A DNA stretch of 64,000 nucleotides from Cristatella mucedo (taxonomy: Eukaryota; Bryozoa; Phylactolaemata; Cristatellidae): contig WPIO01000033.1 of assembly GCA_009760855.2 (NCBI GenBank), positions 1,900,501 to 1,964,500 of the forward strand. The letters are read 5' to 3'. Below, one piece after another: positions 11,883-23,047 of the stretch. The notes under the pieces were generated by a model. The model was not told where the DNA came from and searched no databases. It saw only the letters and a program-made list of their open reading frames with translations. Every line of letters starts with the position of its first letter. Position 1 is the first letter of the stretch. Made by a program: the position numbers and the translations under genes.

Positions 11883-14800
11883 GTAAGGGAAGTGGTGTGC
11901 TTCGAGTGGGCCGGTTGTTTACTTTGATGCTAGGGATGTTTGTCCATGTGTGCCATCGTTGATGATTGGTGCACAAGCCTGTGTTTGGTGCATAAGCCTG
12001 TGTTTGGTCATAGCTGTGGCTGAGCTCAGTTATAAGCTGACTTATTTCAAACTGTACCATTTATGGTCTTACTGTAAAAAAAAGCTGCTTAAAAGCTTCG
12101 ACCGAGTACCTCAACAAGCTGCAAACATGTACCTCGATTACCAAGCTTTAACAAGCTGCTTGTCAAATCTTATATGATGAAGAGATCGCTAAATTTGTTA
12201 TTTTTATTAGAGATGTTGATTCCCATTTACTTACGATTTCGACATGGTTTGCCTAGTCCTTTTTTAGTGCTTTCCTTTTATGGAAAATTGTCAAAACGTG
12301 AGCTCTAATTTCTAACACGTATGTCTTTTGACAGGTGGCCTAAACAAATATTTGAGTGTTGGATGAATTGTCTCAGTATTTTCTGGTTGGATAAAGTTTG
12401 CTGTATATGCTCGTGATTTCAGAAAATTAATCCCGAGACGTTGGATGAAGTGTACAGCAAAACTTATCCAACCGAAATTAGAAATGGTGTAGCATAGTGT
12501 GGTACAACAGAGCTGAACTCTCATTTCAAATTTCACTCTGCTACATGACTTATTAGCCGAGTCATGGATTGTACCAGGCATCGATCCACACTGAAATGGA
12601 GGTATATCAAAGTCACAAAAGAATACACTTAACAAGCTTAACACGTATACTTCGATCTATCAAGGTTCAACAACTTGGAATGCAAGACACATACAATGTA
12701 AAGATCGATTAATTTTGTATTTGTAGATATGTTGCTTCTGATTTACATCCGGGTTAGGCATGGTTTGCATGATCTTTTTCTTTCATTTCGAATTCGTCAG
12801 AACTTCTGGTCCCATTTCTAGGATGTTTTGTCTTTTGAACAGTAGCCTAAACAAATTTCGATTGTTGGACAATACGTATTCTCTTGACATGCTTCCTCGG
12901 GGTAAATCGTTTCTGCCTTACCGAGGTAGGAGACAATTATTAGTTATGAATTTTTTTTATAAAGTTCCTATGCTGTAAAACTAGTGTGTTGCCTTACTTG
13001 GAGTGAGTGGCTGCCTGGCAAATTGCTTTTAGGGTCAGTATACACAGGTCCTGGTCTACTTTCTGTGAACCGTTGTGTTCGAGAATGACACAATTTATAC
13101 GTGAACCCTGTAGAAGTAGACACTCTGATGTTGCCATATATTGATGCTAAGTCAAACCTGATGGGTGTTAACTCCGTTTTTTACCCACATCGTGGTATCA
13201 GAGCGCATTCCGAGTCCACTGAAACAGATGTTAATTTACTCTTTACTAAACTACAAGTATACTATAACGCTGTAGACCAGCAGATACCATAATTCATTTG
13301 TATAGCGCCCCAAGAGAACTTATCTCTATTCAGGCGCTTCACATATGCCACGGGGCTCGAACCCACGACCTCAGCAAGGCCTTGGTCGGGGCGAGCACCT
13401 TAACCGCTGGACCAAACAAGCTTGGCAGACCTTGCTCCCATTGTCATCATCCGTTTTGTTTCAGGAGTTGGTTTTTGCATGGGTCACTTGTACTTGAGTT
13501 ACCTGTCACATCCAAGCTGTTACTCGGCTCCTGACAGTCTAGTTAAGGCAAAAAGGGCTCCTTACATGTTCATGATTCAGGTTATGTGACATGTCACTGA
13601 TATCACCACATCTTTCTTCGAGAAAGACGACGTGAGTCTCCTTGATAACCCGACTTATAGGCAAACACTTAAACTGCTGATGTAGTTTTGACTCTGTTTT
13701 CTTCTCACCCTCAGGATCAAATTCTTCGAACAGCTTGCTTCGCATTGACTTAGGGCTAGTTTGTATTGAATATGTCATGTCGAGCTCCAGTTCTGCATGA
13801 CAGCATTATTGTGTTTATTCTTGTAGACAAAGAGAAGCTGATAATTAAAAAAGTAGAACCATGGAACAGTGTAAAGGTGACGTTAAACATTCCAAAAGAA
13901 GCTGCAGTGCGTTTAAAAGCACTTGCTGAAGAGGGCAGCGAAGCTCTGCGCAGCATCGGAGTGCTGGCTGTGCAGGTGGAAGGTGAGTAGTGTGCCACCT
14001 TAGCTTGGTGGTCGATGTATGTCAATCTTCACTTGCATGAATCCTGAATAGAGGAGTGATGGCTGGATTGTCCACCATAGTGCAACACTAGCAGTGGCGT
14101 TAGTGGTTGCTGGCTCGTGCCGGTAAATGATCTTTGTAGGCTGGCTTAATGCAAACAAAGGCACTATACTCGATGCTTATATCTATCTGTGATGATAGCC
14201 AGAATATTAGTGCCAACTTTGATATATCAGCTTGGTGACTGTGTGATCGTGTGACTGGCACTGGTGTTTGCATGAGTTCTGCCAATTGAGCTACACGATA
14301 ACATTGCTTTTCCGGATGGACTTCTTATGCCATGCAATGATGATCAAGACGTGGTGCTTCTTTTTCTAGGTGACCGGCTGATTTCTATGACCTTAACGGG
14401 TAGGGATGATCAGACGACACTAGTCAACTTTGGTTCGTGTAAGTTGCCAGCATGTTATCCAATGTGCTAGACCAGTTTCACTCCAGCCAGTGCATGACCA
14501 CTGACCCCTTTATCAAAATCGTTCCAGCTCCCTGTCATGGAACCGACCACGCATTGCCGACGATAAGCAGTCCTGCATTGCAGCAAAAGTCTCCTGTTAC
14601 TACGCTGTTGAGCACTCATTTTCTGAAGCCCAAACCTGTCGAGGTCAGTAGTATTTTTAGCTAGAAAAATAGGTAATTTTGCTCATTAGAAACTGGATCA
14701 TGTATTGACTTGTTGCCTTTTTGAAGGCTGTTAGAAACAGTTCCTGGTTTGTGCATTATGCTTGCATTTAGAAGACTGTCGATACATATGCCGTGCACTG

Positions 14801-17800
14801 TCCTTTGGCTGGTGTATCTTCTACTTGCAAGAAAAAGGCATGCTGTGTTGCTGACTGTGACCATCCTGGCTCGTCTATTCTCTCTCGAGTCGATCACTAT
14901 TAATTCTGTCTACTTTCGATTTGTGTATATGTAGGTACAATACATCCATAGTAGTCGTAGCACTTTTTGGCGCATGAGTTTGCAGTGGTACGTGTCTTTC
15001 TTCATATTGCTTCTGTTTTCTCCTAGCCACAGTTTTGTTGGATTCTGCCTAGTGTGCAAAGTCTGTACGTTGTTTTTGCTACAATCAGGTCATCAATTTA
15101 TATGTAGTCATTAGTGCTTTTGTATCTACTTGTAGATGCCAGTCACAATGGTTCGAAGTAACGGTGGCATAGAACTTTCTCAAGCATTCTCGAATGGAAT
15201 ACCATTATCTTGCCATCCTACAATTGCTCCAAAGCTCAATGCCACTTCCACTGCTGCAGTGCGGCAGTCTGGACATGTTGGGCCTGCAGTCAGCATCAGT
15301 AGCACCTTGGATGCAGTGGTGGCTGCTGCTGTTGCTATGGCACCCAGAAGTAGTCTTACCTGTACAACTCGTCAGCCCGTCAACACTAAGAACAACACAC
15401 CAAAGGCCAAACGTATCAGGAAGAGGGAGCCGGTCCCCAACTGCAAGATGGCTGTGAACCCTGATGGTATGTATCCTTGCTTGCAATGTTCCCTGTAGAT
15501 GGTTCTCGCTGAAAGCACCTGATTTGCACTATTTGTGTGTTTGTAGTTTCCCCGAATTCAGCAAATGCTGATACCAAGGCTATTGACAGGTCTGAGATGC
15601 ACACTGATGCGTCGATCCACTTGCCTCCTGCTTGTACTACTCGACTAGTTACTCATGCCGGTTCAGCAGGTTGTGATGGAACGGCTAATGTGACAGCCGT
15701 GCCCGTTGGTAGCAGTCAAAACGGCTGCACTCAGCATTCACACCGGAGTTTACTCGAGCCAGGGAAAGGTGAAGTCGTCTCAGCAAATGAAAGTATTAAG
15801 GCTATTAACGATATAATTACCTCACTTTCAGCTGCACCTTCACATCATGTCCTTGTTCATCATCAAACTCTGCGGGCAGTTAACAAAAACAACAATGTCC
15901 ATAGCACCACACATCCTATTTTGTCATCCATGACGGCCATGGCGGCATTTGCACCGCCTTGCAGTTCCAGAAGTCAAACAAGTGTGATCGTTAAGGATAG
16001 CTCAACTCGGCTTGCCAGTTCTGGTAGTACACTGAATGGGCACGGCTCTGATATTGCAGGTAAAGTGGTCGTACCAGATATTGTCTGTCGTGCAGCTAAA
16101 TGGTTCTTCTGTGCCGTAATGTGATTGTCTTACAGTTTTCTTTCAGTTTGTTCCTACGTCTTGCTTTTAAGGTACATATTACTGCCCCTAAATTGCAAGG
16201 AAATAAACTTTGGAATAGGTCGGTTTCTGATTGTTATGCTAATAAGCATCGATTATAAGGGTGTAGTCAAAAGCTAGATCTTAACCCTGCCTTTGGTTGG
16301 CAAACGTGGATTAGAGCCCTGCAGCAGGCAATCCATTGTTGCCAAGCAGGAGGATAGTCGCCAAAGGTCTTCTGCTGCTATATAAATGAGGCTGTTAAAT
16401 CAGCGTGCCATTACTTGTTTGTTTTTACTTTTGTAGATGCTTGTTTTTGTGTAAGCCTAATGTCCTGTTCAAACATGGTTGGTATTCTTTGGCACTGCAT
16501 TTTGTAAGAGGTAACTTGATTATGTGGTAGTGCTTGTCTCAGAACCTCTAAGCTTTCAAGAGCCTATGAATAAACATGGTATCTTGGCTTGCATGTGTAT
16601 GGTGGCTGGAGCTGAGTGATCATGTTCAAGGTTGAAATATACTTTAATGGATAGTTGTGACCCGTTCTGTGCTAAAACATCGTGGCCTTTAAAATGAGAT
16701 TGATTGCTCAGTAGAATACTTATGTAGTGCAGCTCAGCCTGATATCGCATGGTGCACCAGAAGTGGTGTGAAGCAGGATTTGCTTGCTACCTGACAGTGT
16801 GCATGCTAGTGCTTTGTTTATGTGATCTACTGCTAACCATTCGATCATGCATCCTTTGCACCAAATGTGAAGTGCCTAGTAAGAGATTGGGATCTCTGAG
16901 GACGCTATAGCAAATGTATTATTATTTTCACTTGTGACTACAGCTGCAGTAGACGTCAGTGGCTTTCAATGGTGGCCTCAAAATGTTGTTGGAGGCCCTG
17001 GCAGTACTCATTTATCTTACTGGAGTAGAGGCCTTTTCGCACGGTATAGCTATTTAGCGATGTCAGCTTATATTTATTTTTAGAATAGCTAAGAATCGTG
17101 AATTTTTTGAGAGATGACCATATTTGTTATCTGCTTAACTCTAATCTGGGGCTACCAGAGGACATCTATTGTTTGTAAGCCTCTGCCTTTGTTTTATTGA
17201 ATTGTATGTGCTGTGATACTCGCTGTGCCAGAAAGCACTCGTGAAGAAGTTTGGGTGGTGATGGCAAGCATGAGGTGAAATGTACTGGAAACGTTTTTAG
17301 TAAGCAGACGTGTGTTTGCCAGAAAGTTCCTGAGATCTCATCAGGCTCTGGAGGTTAAGAATGTGCTTTGGTACCGGTGGCTCGGAACGGTTTATACCGG
17401 TTTGTATGAAGACTTGTGCTAAGGGTTTGTAGATATGCATTTTCTTGGTGTAGGCTTATTCTGTCATCTACCTTTGTAGAATGGTATGCTACCCACCACC
17501 TGCAACATTACTCCTGTGCCTGGCATAGGCACAGCCTGATAAAACTGGTGTCGGTGCCAGATATGTAGAGAGCAAGATTTTTAAAATGCATAAAGCTGCT
17601 GTTGTGCCACTGTTGACAGTGATTACCGTACGGCTTTGCTGCTTAGGCTTAGTATTCTATGACACTCCTAATACTTTATCGTGGCTGCTTTTTGCTTTTC
17701 TACTTCTTAGGATCTGGTGGAGAAGTCGCCTTGCATGTGGACGTTGCAGCTGCCGACCAAGGAACAGAGAATGCCACGGTTCTTATACCGCGTTTCCTTC

Positions 17801-20800
17801 CAGACCTGGGTTCAGGTACAGCGATGAACATAAACCCTATTCCCGTGAGCCAGCAGGTACTCGCATCCAGTGCTACAGAGGGCATCTGCATTGTCGCAGT
17901 GCAACCAGACAGCAAGGCGGTTTCGCTATCCCTGAGCACTTTGACCACAAACAAATTACTCGTACACTCAGACAAGTCGGATGCGGGCACACCTGTCATT
18001 CGAAGCATCGAGTGCAATACAGGGAAAAGTGCCCGGCTGCTGGCAAACTGTGCCTTGCAAGCTGCAGTCTCTAGTCACCCTAGCAGCCTAGCCACAGGCC
18101 TTGCTAGAGCCGTGAGTGGCAGTGGGGCAGCCACCACATTAGAGAGCCTGCCGCCGTGTATGGATCCAGTGGCAGCTGCTGCTCTCACTGACGTCCAGCA
18201 AACGTGGACTTCTTACTCGGCCATCGGTGGCAGCAAGCTTGCTCAAGCATTTCATCGTGACACGGCCAGAGAGCATCGCACTTGTGACACAAGACCGGCT
18301 CCAGTGGCTGCAGCAATTAAGGGCCCCAACCAGAGCCTGCTTGTCAAGAAGAGCGTGCATCCCGAGCTTCATGCACAGCATAGGTCCATGGTCGTCACCT
18401 TGGCCACAGCTGCCAGTGCAGCTGCAATCGCCACTGCCAGCACTTCCAATCCTATCGTTCACTTGATGAATCTTAAGACGATCCGAACTGTAGAATTAGC
18501 TGCATCGGCAGCTGCCGAAACAAAAGCTATCACCGGCCTGACTCGTCAGAGAGGCGATGGCACCGGCATTCCGGGAGAGTCGGTCGATGTGGCAAGCAGC
18601 AATTACAACCATTCTAGTCTGAGCAGCATAGGCACTGTTGGTAAGAGCACCTTTGGCCAACGTTGTCCTAATCGTTGCCTAGCAGCCTGCTGTGCCTGTG
18701 TTGTCTCTGCCTTCCCGCCCACTCTGGCCACCTGCCAGTAGAGTTCGTTGCAAGTTATGCATAAATCCTGTAGGTGTGTATGGTGTGCTACCCAGCTAGG
18801 AGACAGTGAAGTCAGTCCCGGGGCCCCGTGCACTTATTGTTAGCTTGTGGAGTGTCGTTTTTCAGACCAACCGTGTGTTCCATTATAGATCAAACAGTGC
18901 ACGTCTGATGTAAGTAAGCAAAGAATGAAGTGATTTGTGTGAAGAAATAGAAGCCGTCATCTTGGCAGTTTTCTTCAGTGCTAAAAACATATGGGCTGCT
19001 TGTTTCACCCAGGGAAGCCTATCTTTCATCGAGATGAGGTTGTTTGTCATTGCTGCTGGATTGTGCTTCTAATGTTTTTGGAAATGCGATTAGCAGCTAA
19101 TTATGTGAACTAAAGGGTGATCACTTTATTTATTTGGTGTTACATCAATCTCTTGGGAGGTGATCAAATAATAGGTCGTCCTATGTCGAGCTCATTCTGT
19201 AGCCACTTACCCAAGAATCCAATCCTGCGCTTGCTGTCACCTACCCTCTCCCCTCGGTGCCTTCTCCTTGTATGTTCTTTTCACGTCTTGCCATTTTGTT
19301 TATATCGTTGGTAATCACGAATGGCAGTAAAATCTCAAGACCATACTGGTATATCACTTTTCCCTTGTTTTGCACCGTTGACCATGTATTGTACAGCCTA
19401 ATTACTCTGGGCCGACGTATAGCAACAGCCTGGCAGGGTGTTGGTAATCTTTCAGACCATCATGAAAACTGTGCCTGTTTACTTGGTCATTACCTTAAGC
19501 TTGTTCTCTCGTTAGCATAGGCACTTCATGACTTGGCCCTCTGTGCATGCAGATTTCTTGTGGTTGTGCCCTAAGCTCACGACACTTGCACGACATATGT
19601 TTGGTTACAGCTTGCTGTTTTAGCATGAGCTATCATGAACGTCCTGTCTCCTCGTCACACAGTGAACTTAAGCAATGTGAACCATTGCATAGAGGAAGCA
19701 GCAAAAGAATAGGTAGGCAAATAACAATAGAAAAACCTGCTAACGCGGTATTAATTAGCATTGAAACGTCTTTTTTGATATGGGTATAGTGTTCATAGCA
19801 GCAAGTCCGACGTGGTACCCAATGATCGAAAACTCTAAACCGTGAATCCTTACAGGTTTGCTATGCATATACACTTACAAAATAACTGAAGTGTCGTTCT
19901 TGCTATGGGCATAGTGGCCATGGCTGGACCGATATCACCATTTATAGACAGGTCGACACAGTCATTCGAAGAACGTCTTTCAGGAACAACCGTATTGAAG
20001 TGGGCCTTTTCTTTTAGGCCTTTGCTCCAGAGCATTTATGTCAACAGGCAACAATTATCTGAGGGACCCTGTGAAAGTAGGGGGGTACTTCCGGGCTCTA
20101 TGCTTGGTCTGCTTCGTTTCACAATTTATTCTCCCTCTTGCCGATGTAATCATCTGGTATAATCTAGGCTTTCACTTTTGTATATGCCTATGATACACAG
20201 CTATACCTATGCATTGACTTTCTTTAGCCTTCAAGAACGTTGAACTCTCAATGCCTTACTGAATGTTGTGTTGACATATGCGCTTGAGTTTCAGCAAACT
20301 TTTTTCATATTGAATGATGATAAAAACTAACTTGCTAGTTATGCGAAAATCTAGCCTGACTAGCAGCTTTGAAAGCTCAATGCTCAGAAACGGCTTAGCC
20401 AGCATATCTCCTGTAGCATCTGCACGACATTTAGGTGTCCTGTTCCAAAGTGACCACTAGACTACCACTTCTGCTCCACAGTCAAGTTTGTCTACTTTTA
20501 GCAACGTAATATTGCAAAAATTCGGGTCTCCTTTGAAAGGGATGCAATATCTAAGTTATTCCATGCATTTGTGACATCTCATCTCGACTTCTGTAACTCA
20601 CTGCTTGCAGTTCTACCGGCCTATCCAATCAGGTGCTTACAGTGGCTGAACATTCAGCAGCTAGGCAGGTCTGTCGTGAGTGTCGCAGTTGCCACATCAC
20701 ACCACTTCTCGCCGACCTGCACTGGCTCTCCATCAAGCAGTACATCGACTTCAAGGTTCTGTCACTCACTTTTATGTCCCTTTGCTGGCTCCAGCGTACC

Positions 20801-23047
20801 TATCAGAACTGCTTACCAACCTGGCTAGGTATCGTACCACTTGCTCTCCTGACTCAAATCATTTACATATACTTCGAACCAACCTCAAATCCTTGCCTTT
20901 ATTTAAGTTCGTTTGCTCCTGAAGCCCAGATAGACCACACACACTCGACTATCGCCAGCTTCTTTACTATCTTGACTTGACAATATTAGAAAATTGCACC
21001 TATTTCTAACAGCATCTGTTGGTCTGTGTGATTTCTCTTTTGTATGGTTAGGCGTGTTGACACTTTGCATGTTACCACTAACCATATTTTGCTTGTTGAC
21101 ACTGTGCATGTTTCCACCAATCCTATGCCCGTGTTTTCTTTACAGCATATGGGAAGTGCATAACACGAAATTGAGTTCTCTGAATATGCTATACAAATGT
21201 AATATTATTGTACAGAGCTGAACCATCATCTAAGTCTTTTGTCTTGTAGGGCCTGTGATTGCTTCTGTGCTATCTCCAGAAATTTCTGCTCCACGGTGTT
21301 TGATGGGTAATGGTGAGGATCAGCCCAGCCAGAGCACTTGTCATTTGGAAGCAAGGGAGCTTGATAATTTGAAGAGCTGTTTGCCTTCTGACCTACAACT
21401 GAAGGACCTTGCTCTAAACGCAACGCTCGAACATGACCCACTAGCTGCTCGTGGAAATCGTCATTCCGACCACTGCGATGGCACGTCCTTGGATTTGCCA
21501 TTGTCATCTGGAACGCCAGCACTTTCGGGTGGTGATCCGGCTATGGGCACAGCAGCTACCGGACGTTCCTTGTCTGACAGTGACTCTCACACAATGATTC
21601 TTGAACAGCTACATCCCTTGCCCGAGCAGCTGCATCCTTTGCCCGAGCAGCTACCTCCCTTACACGAGCAGAACCAATCTTGCAGTCGTGCTGCTAGCAT
21701 ATCTAAGGCTGATTTCACAGGGACACCAGACTCGACAGTCCTGCGCACCTCTTCCGTGGAGGACAAGAACCCGGTCACGGCTCAATGCGTTCTGCTGTTT
21801 GATGCTTTGCCCGACGGGGAACAGCGGCAGAGCTGTGCTTACGCCTTCAGTGGCCCTGTTAGCCCCAGACGCTGCCCTCGTATGCTGAATGGTGACCAGG
21901 GCACAAATGTCTCGTGCTCTATGTCGGAAACTAACGGTGACAGAGCCACACCTGATCAAGAAGCACCCCTGGATCTGTCGCCTCCCACACGGCCTCCCAT
22001 GCAGTCGTCACAGCTGTTCCTCCATACTGTTAAGGACACTGATAAAGATAGCATTCGGATGAATGGGCTTACCTGTTCGGGCTCGGTAGCAGTAAAGCTG
22101 CTGCCAAAACTCGAAAACGAGCATGACTCGAGTGTCACATGCAGCAGCTACATCACGAACGGTGCGGCGACGTCACCCGAAAGAGAAGCTCACAGCCTTT
22201 CTGGCAGATGTCTCCAACTGCCAGCTAACAGCGCAGATGCACGCCGGGCCAGCAGTGAGTCAGTCGAGTCGGGGATCAGCCTGGACGAGTGCAGCAGTGA
22301 GATGATTACTGGGACAGAAGCCGGCAAAAGCAGTTTATCGCTGCCACGCACGGTAACCGATCAGCTCATCGATGGCATGGACCCCGGTGACAGCACAGAA
22401 AGGGATGGATGTTCGACTGTGCTGCTGGCAGCACAGCCGTCATTGCCAGTTGCTATCGACAGGCCACCGCAGCGTTCCACTCCAGGTATAATAGTGCGCA
22501 GACAAGTGGGGTGCACAAACTAATGATAAATACTTGAGTGCAGTGTATTCATCATCGCGACTTGACCTTTTTTAGGAAGGGGGCGTCCGAGAGGCAGTGC
22601 AAAGCGCAGCTATCTGCTGACCATCGAAAGTAACAGCGCACAAGTTATCCTCGGTGATGTTGACATGGATGCCAGCAGGCTTGGCATCAGTGAGACCGAT
22701 AATGGCGAGCCAAAACTGAAAAGCCGGAGGGGTAGAAAGGCGCAAGAGTGCCCAAAGAATGGATTGCTGTTGTCCTCGATGTCTGCAGCCCATTTTGAGC
22801 CTGCTAAGAGAGCAACTCGCTCCCATGGAGCAGCTGGTATGTACCCACTCTGCATCCCATGGTTATGGATTCAAAAAGTGACAAAGTGGTGTGCCCCTTG
22901 TCATCAATATATCAGTTTTTACTGACTACCTTGTTGGTGCGTTTGTACCTTCTTTGTGTGCTTCACAGCTGACATTCTTTTGCAGATCTGCAAGCATTGC
23001 CCACGGTCTATCGAGAGCGAAGAAAGCCGTTAAAGGACAAAAAATAG
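11743..23047 (+). CDS. NCOA6: NCOA6-like nuclear receptor coactivator, gene span (10 exons found, 5' end missing)
   Basis: Gene model: 11743-11882, 13827-13982, 14370-14399 (or -14438), 14471-14643, 15136-15466, 15547-16059, 17711-18640, 21250-22485, 22576-22836, 22986-23047. The joined exons keep one frame for about 1,276 codons to a TAG. The first two exons match the most conserved part of NCOA6: an acidic DYYDPDFPLKL segment leading to LLQILHA, then KKVEPWNSVKVTLNIPKEAA and LRSIGVLAVQVEG. NCOA6 is a nuclear scaffold of the KMT2C/D (COMPASS-like) histone H3K4 methyltransferase complex and coactivates nuclear receptors. The middle is Ser/Thr/Ala-rich and probably disordered. The C-terminus has an AT-hook-like GRGRPRGSAKR and ends in basic residues. 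I see no canonical LxxLL nuclear-receptor box in these exons. Human NCOA6 is about 2,060 residues, so this protein is shorter. The initiator exon was not identified. Confidence 0.9.
12030..12365 (+). repeat. Rep-D copy, partial, intronic
   Basis: Shares TACCTCAACAAGCTGCAAAC, GATTACCAAGCTTTAACAAG and a CGACATGGTTTGCCTAG segment with the copy at 10480. It lies in the first recognised NCOA6-like intron, immediately before a second copy. Confidence 0.55.
12366..12970 (+). repeat. Rep-D copy, intronic
   Basis: Carries the imperfect inverted repeat GGATAAAGTTTGCTGTATA (12389-12407) / TGTACAGCAAAACTTATCC (12451-12469), then the body landmarks ATTTCAAATTTCACTC, GATCTATCAAGGTTCAACAA and GGGTTAGGCATGGTTTGCAT. 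In tandem with the preceding partial copy. Confidence 0.65.
13292..13430 (-). repeat. SINE-2 copy, intronic
   Basis: On the minus strand: head GTCCAGCGGTTAAGGTGCTC (A box), B box GTGGGTTCGAGCCCC, then the tail GAAGCGCCTGAATAGAGATA / AGTTCTCTTGGGGCGCTATA and CAAATGAATT. The tail resembles the LINE-A 3' terminus. The head looks tRNA-derived but is not a functional tRNA. Confidence 0.85.
13827..13982 (+). CDS. NCOA6: NCOA6-like exon: VEPWNSV core
   Basis: The acceptor TTATTCTTGTAG ends at 13826 and the donor GTGAGT starts at 13983; phase 1 to phase 1. Joined to the previous exon it reads LHA-DKEKLIIKKVEPWNSVKV, then NIPKEAAVRLKALAEEG and LRSIGVLAVQVE. This is the signature segment of the family (vertebrate: KVEPWNSVRVTFNIPREAA ... 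LGILSVQIEGE) and is the main basis for the gene's name. Confidence 0.93.
14370..14399 (+). CDS. NCOA6: NCOA6-like small exon (alternative end at 14438)
   Basis: The acceptor CTTCTTTTTCTAG ends at 14369. It completes the glycine of VQVEG and reads DRLISMTLT, which aligns with GEGAINLAL in vertebrates. Two phase-1 donors are possible: GTAGGG at 14400 (intron of 71 bases) or the better-scoring GTAAGT at 14439, which would leave an intron of only 32 bases. Both keep frame with the next exon; the first is more plausible on intron length. Confidence 0.65.
14471..14643 (+). CDS. NCOA6: NCOA6-like exon
   Basis: The acceptor AATGTGCTAG ends at 14470 and the donor GTCAGT starts at 14644; phase 1 to phase 0, the only phase-0 junction in the gene. 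It encodes a Pro/Ser/Thr-rich segment (for example SSPALQQKSPVTTLLSTHFL) expected to be disordered. The acceptor has a weak pyrimidine tract. Confidence 0.7.
15136..15466 (+). CDS. NCOA6: NCOA6-like exon
   Basis: The acceptor CTACTTGTAG ends at 15135 and the donor GTATGT starts at 15467; phase 0 to phase 1. It encodes an Ala/Val/Ser-rich segment followed by a basic patch (PKAKRIRKREPVPNCK) that may serve as a nuclear localisation signal. No enzymatic motif. Confidence 0.85.
15547..16059 (+). CDS. NCOA6: NCOA6-like exon
   Basis: The acceptor GTGTGTTTGTAG ends at 15546 (preceding intron 80 bases) and the donor GTAAAG starts at 16060; phase 1 to phase 1. It encodes about 170 residues rich in Ser, Thr, Ala and His with no recognised fold. 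Confidence 0.85.
16255..16432 (+). repeat. SINE-1 copy, intronic
   Basis: Decayed head (GTGGATTAGAGCCCTGCAGC) with a clear body and tail (TTCTGCTGCTATATAAATGA, then GGCTGTTAAATCAGC). It lies in the NCOA6-like intron 16060-17710. Confidence 0.7.
16826..16930 (+). repeat. LINE-A 3' tip
   Basis: CTAACCATTCGATCATG, then the terminal stem-loop GTGCCTAGTAAGAGATTGGG / TCTCTGAGGACGC and ATTATTATTTT. Only the last 100 or so bases of the element, in an intron of the NCOA6-like gene. Confidence 0.8.
17711..18640 (+). CDS. NCOA6: NCOA6-like large exon
   Basis: The acceptor CTACTTCTTAG ends at 17710 and the donor GTAAGA starts at 18641; phase 1 to phase 1, 930 bases. It encodes a long Ala/Ser/Thr-rich, low-complexity region with many short Ala runs (TAASAAAIATAS, ELAASAAAETKAI), typical of a disordered coactivator body. 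GC content is visibly higher than in the introns around it. Confidence 0.88.
19900..21226 (+). repeat. LINE-A relic, intronic
   Basis: Broken frames follow the LINE-A order: end of the palm region near 19985-20160, a decayed FYADD region (TTTTGTATATGCCTATGATAC near 20173), the LDFCNSLLAVLPA segment at about 20586, HITPLLADLHWLSIKQYIDF at about 20693, and the 3' UTR to 21226. It ends with TCTCTGAATATGCTATACAA instead of a clean stem-loop. It fills most of the NCOA6-like intron 18641-21249, in the same orientation as the gene. Confidence 0.8.
21250..22485 (+). CDS. NCOA6: NCOA6-like largest exon
   Basis: The acceptor TTGTCTTGTAG ends at 21249 and the donor GTATAA starts at 22486; phase 1 to phase 1. 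About 411 codons, Ser/Pro/Asp-rich. It contains a small in-frame repeat of seven residues (EQLHPLP x2, then EQLPPLH) around 21604-21670 and an acidic APLDLSPPTRPP segment. Such PLDLS-like motifs are known as CtBP-binding sites; that role is inference here. Confidence 0.88.
22576..22836 (+). CDS. NCOA6: NCOA6-like exon with AT-hook-like motif
   Basis: The acceptor CCTTTTTTAG ends at 22575 (preceding intron 90 bases) and the donor GTATGT starts at 22837; phase 1 to phase 1. It opens with GRGRPRGSAKR, whose R-GRP-R core matches the AT-hook consensus, and carries a second basic patch KSRRGRKAQ and then AKRATRSHG. This fits the basic C-terminal end known for NCOA6. Confidence 0.88.
22986..23047 (+). 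CDS. NCOA6: NCOA6-like terminal exon
   Basis: The acceptor CATTCTTTTGCAG ends at 22985. It encodes DLQALPTVYRERRKPLKDKK and stops at TAG 23045-23047. The lysine/arginine-rich end matches the basic C-terminus of the family. Confidence 0.88.
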
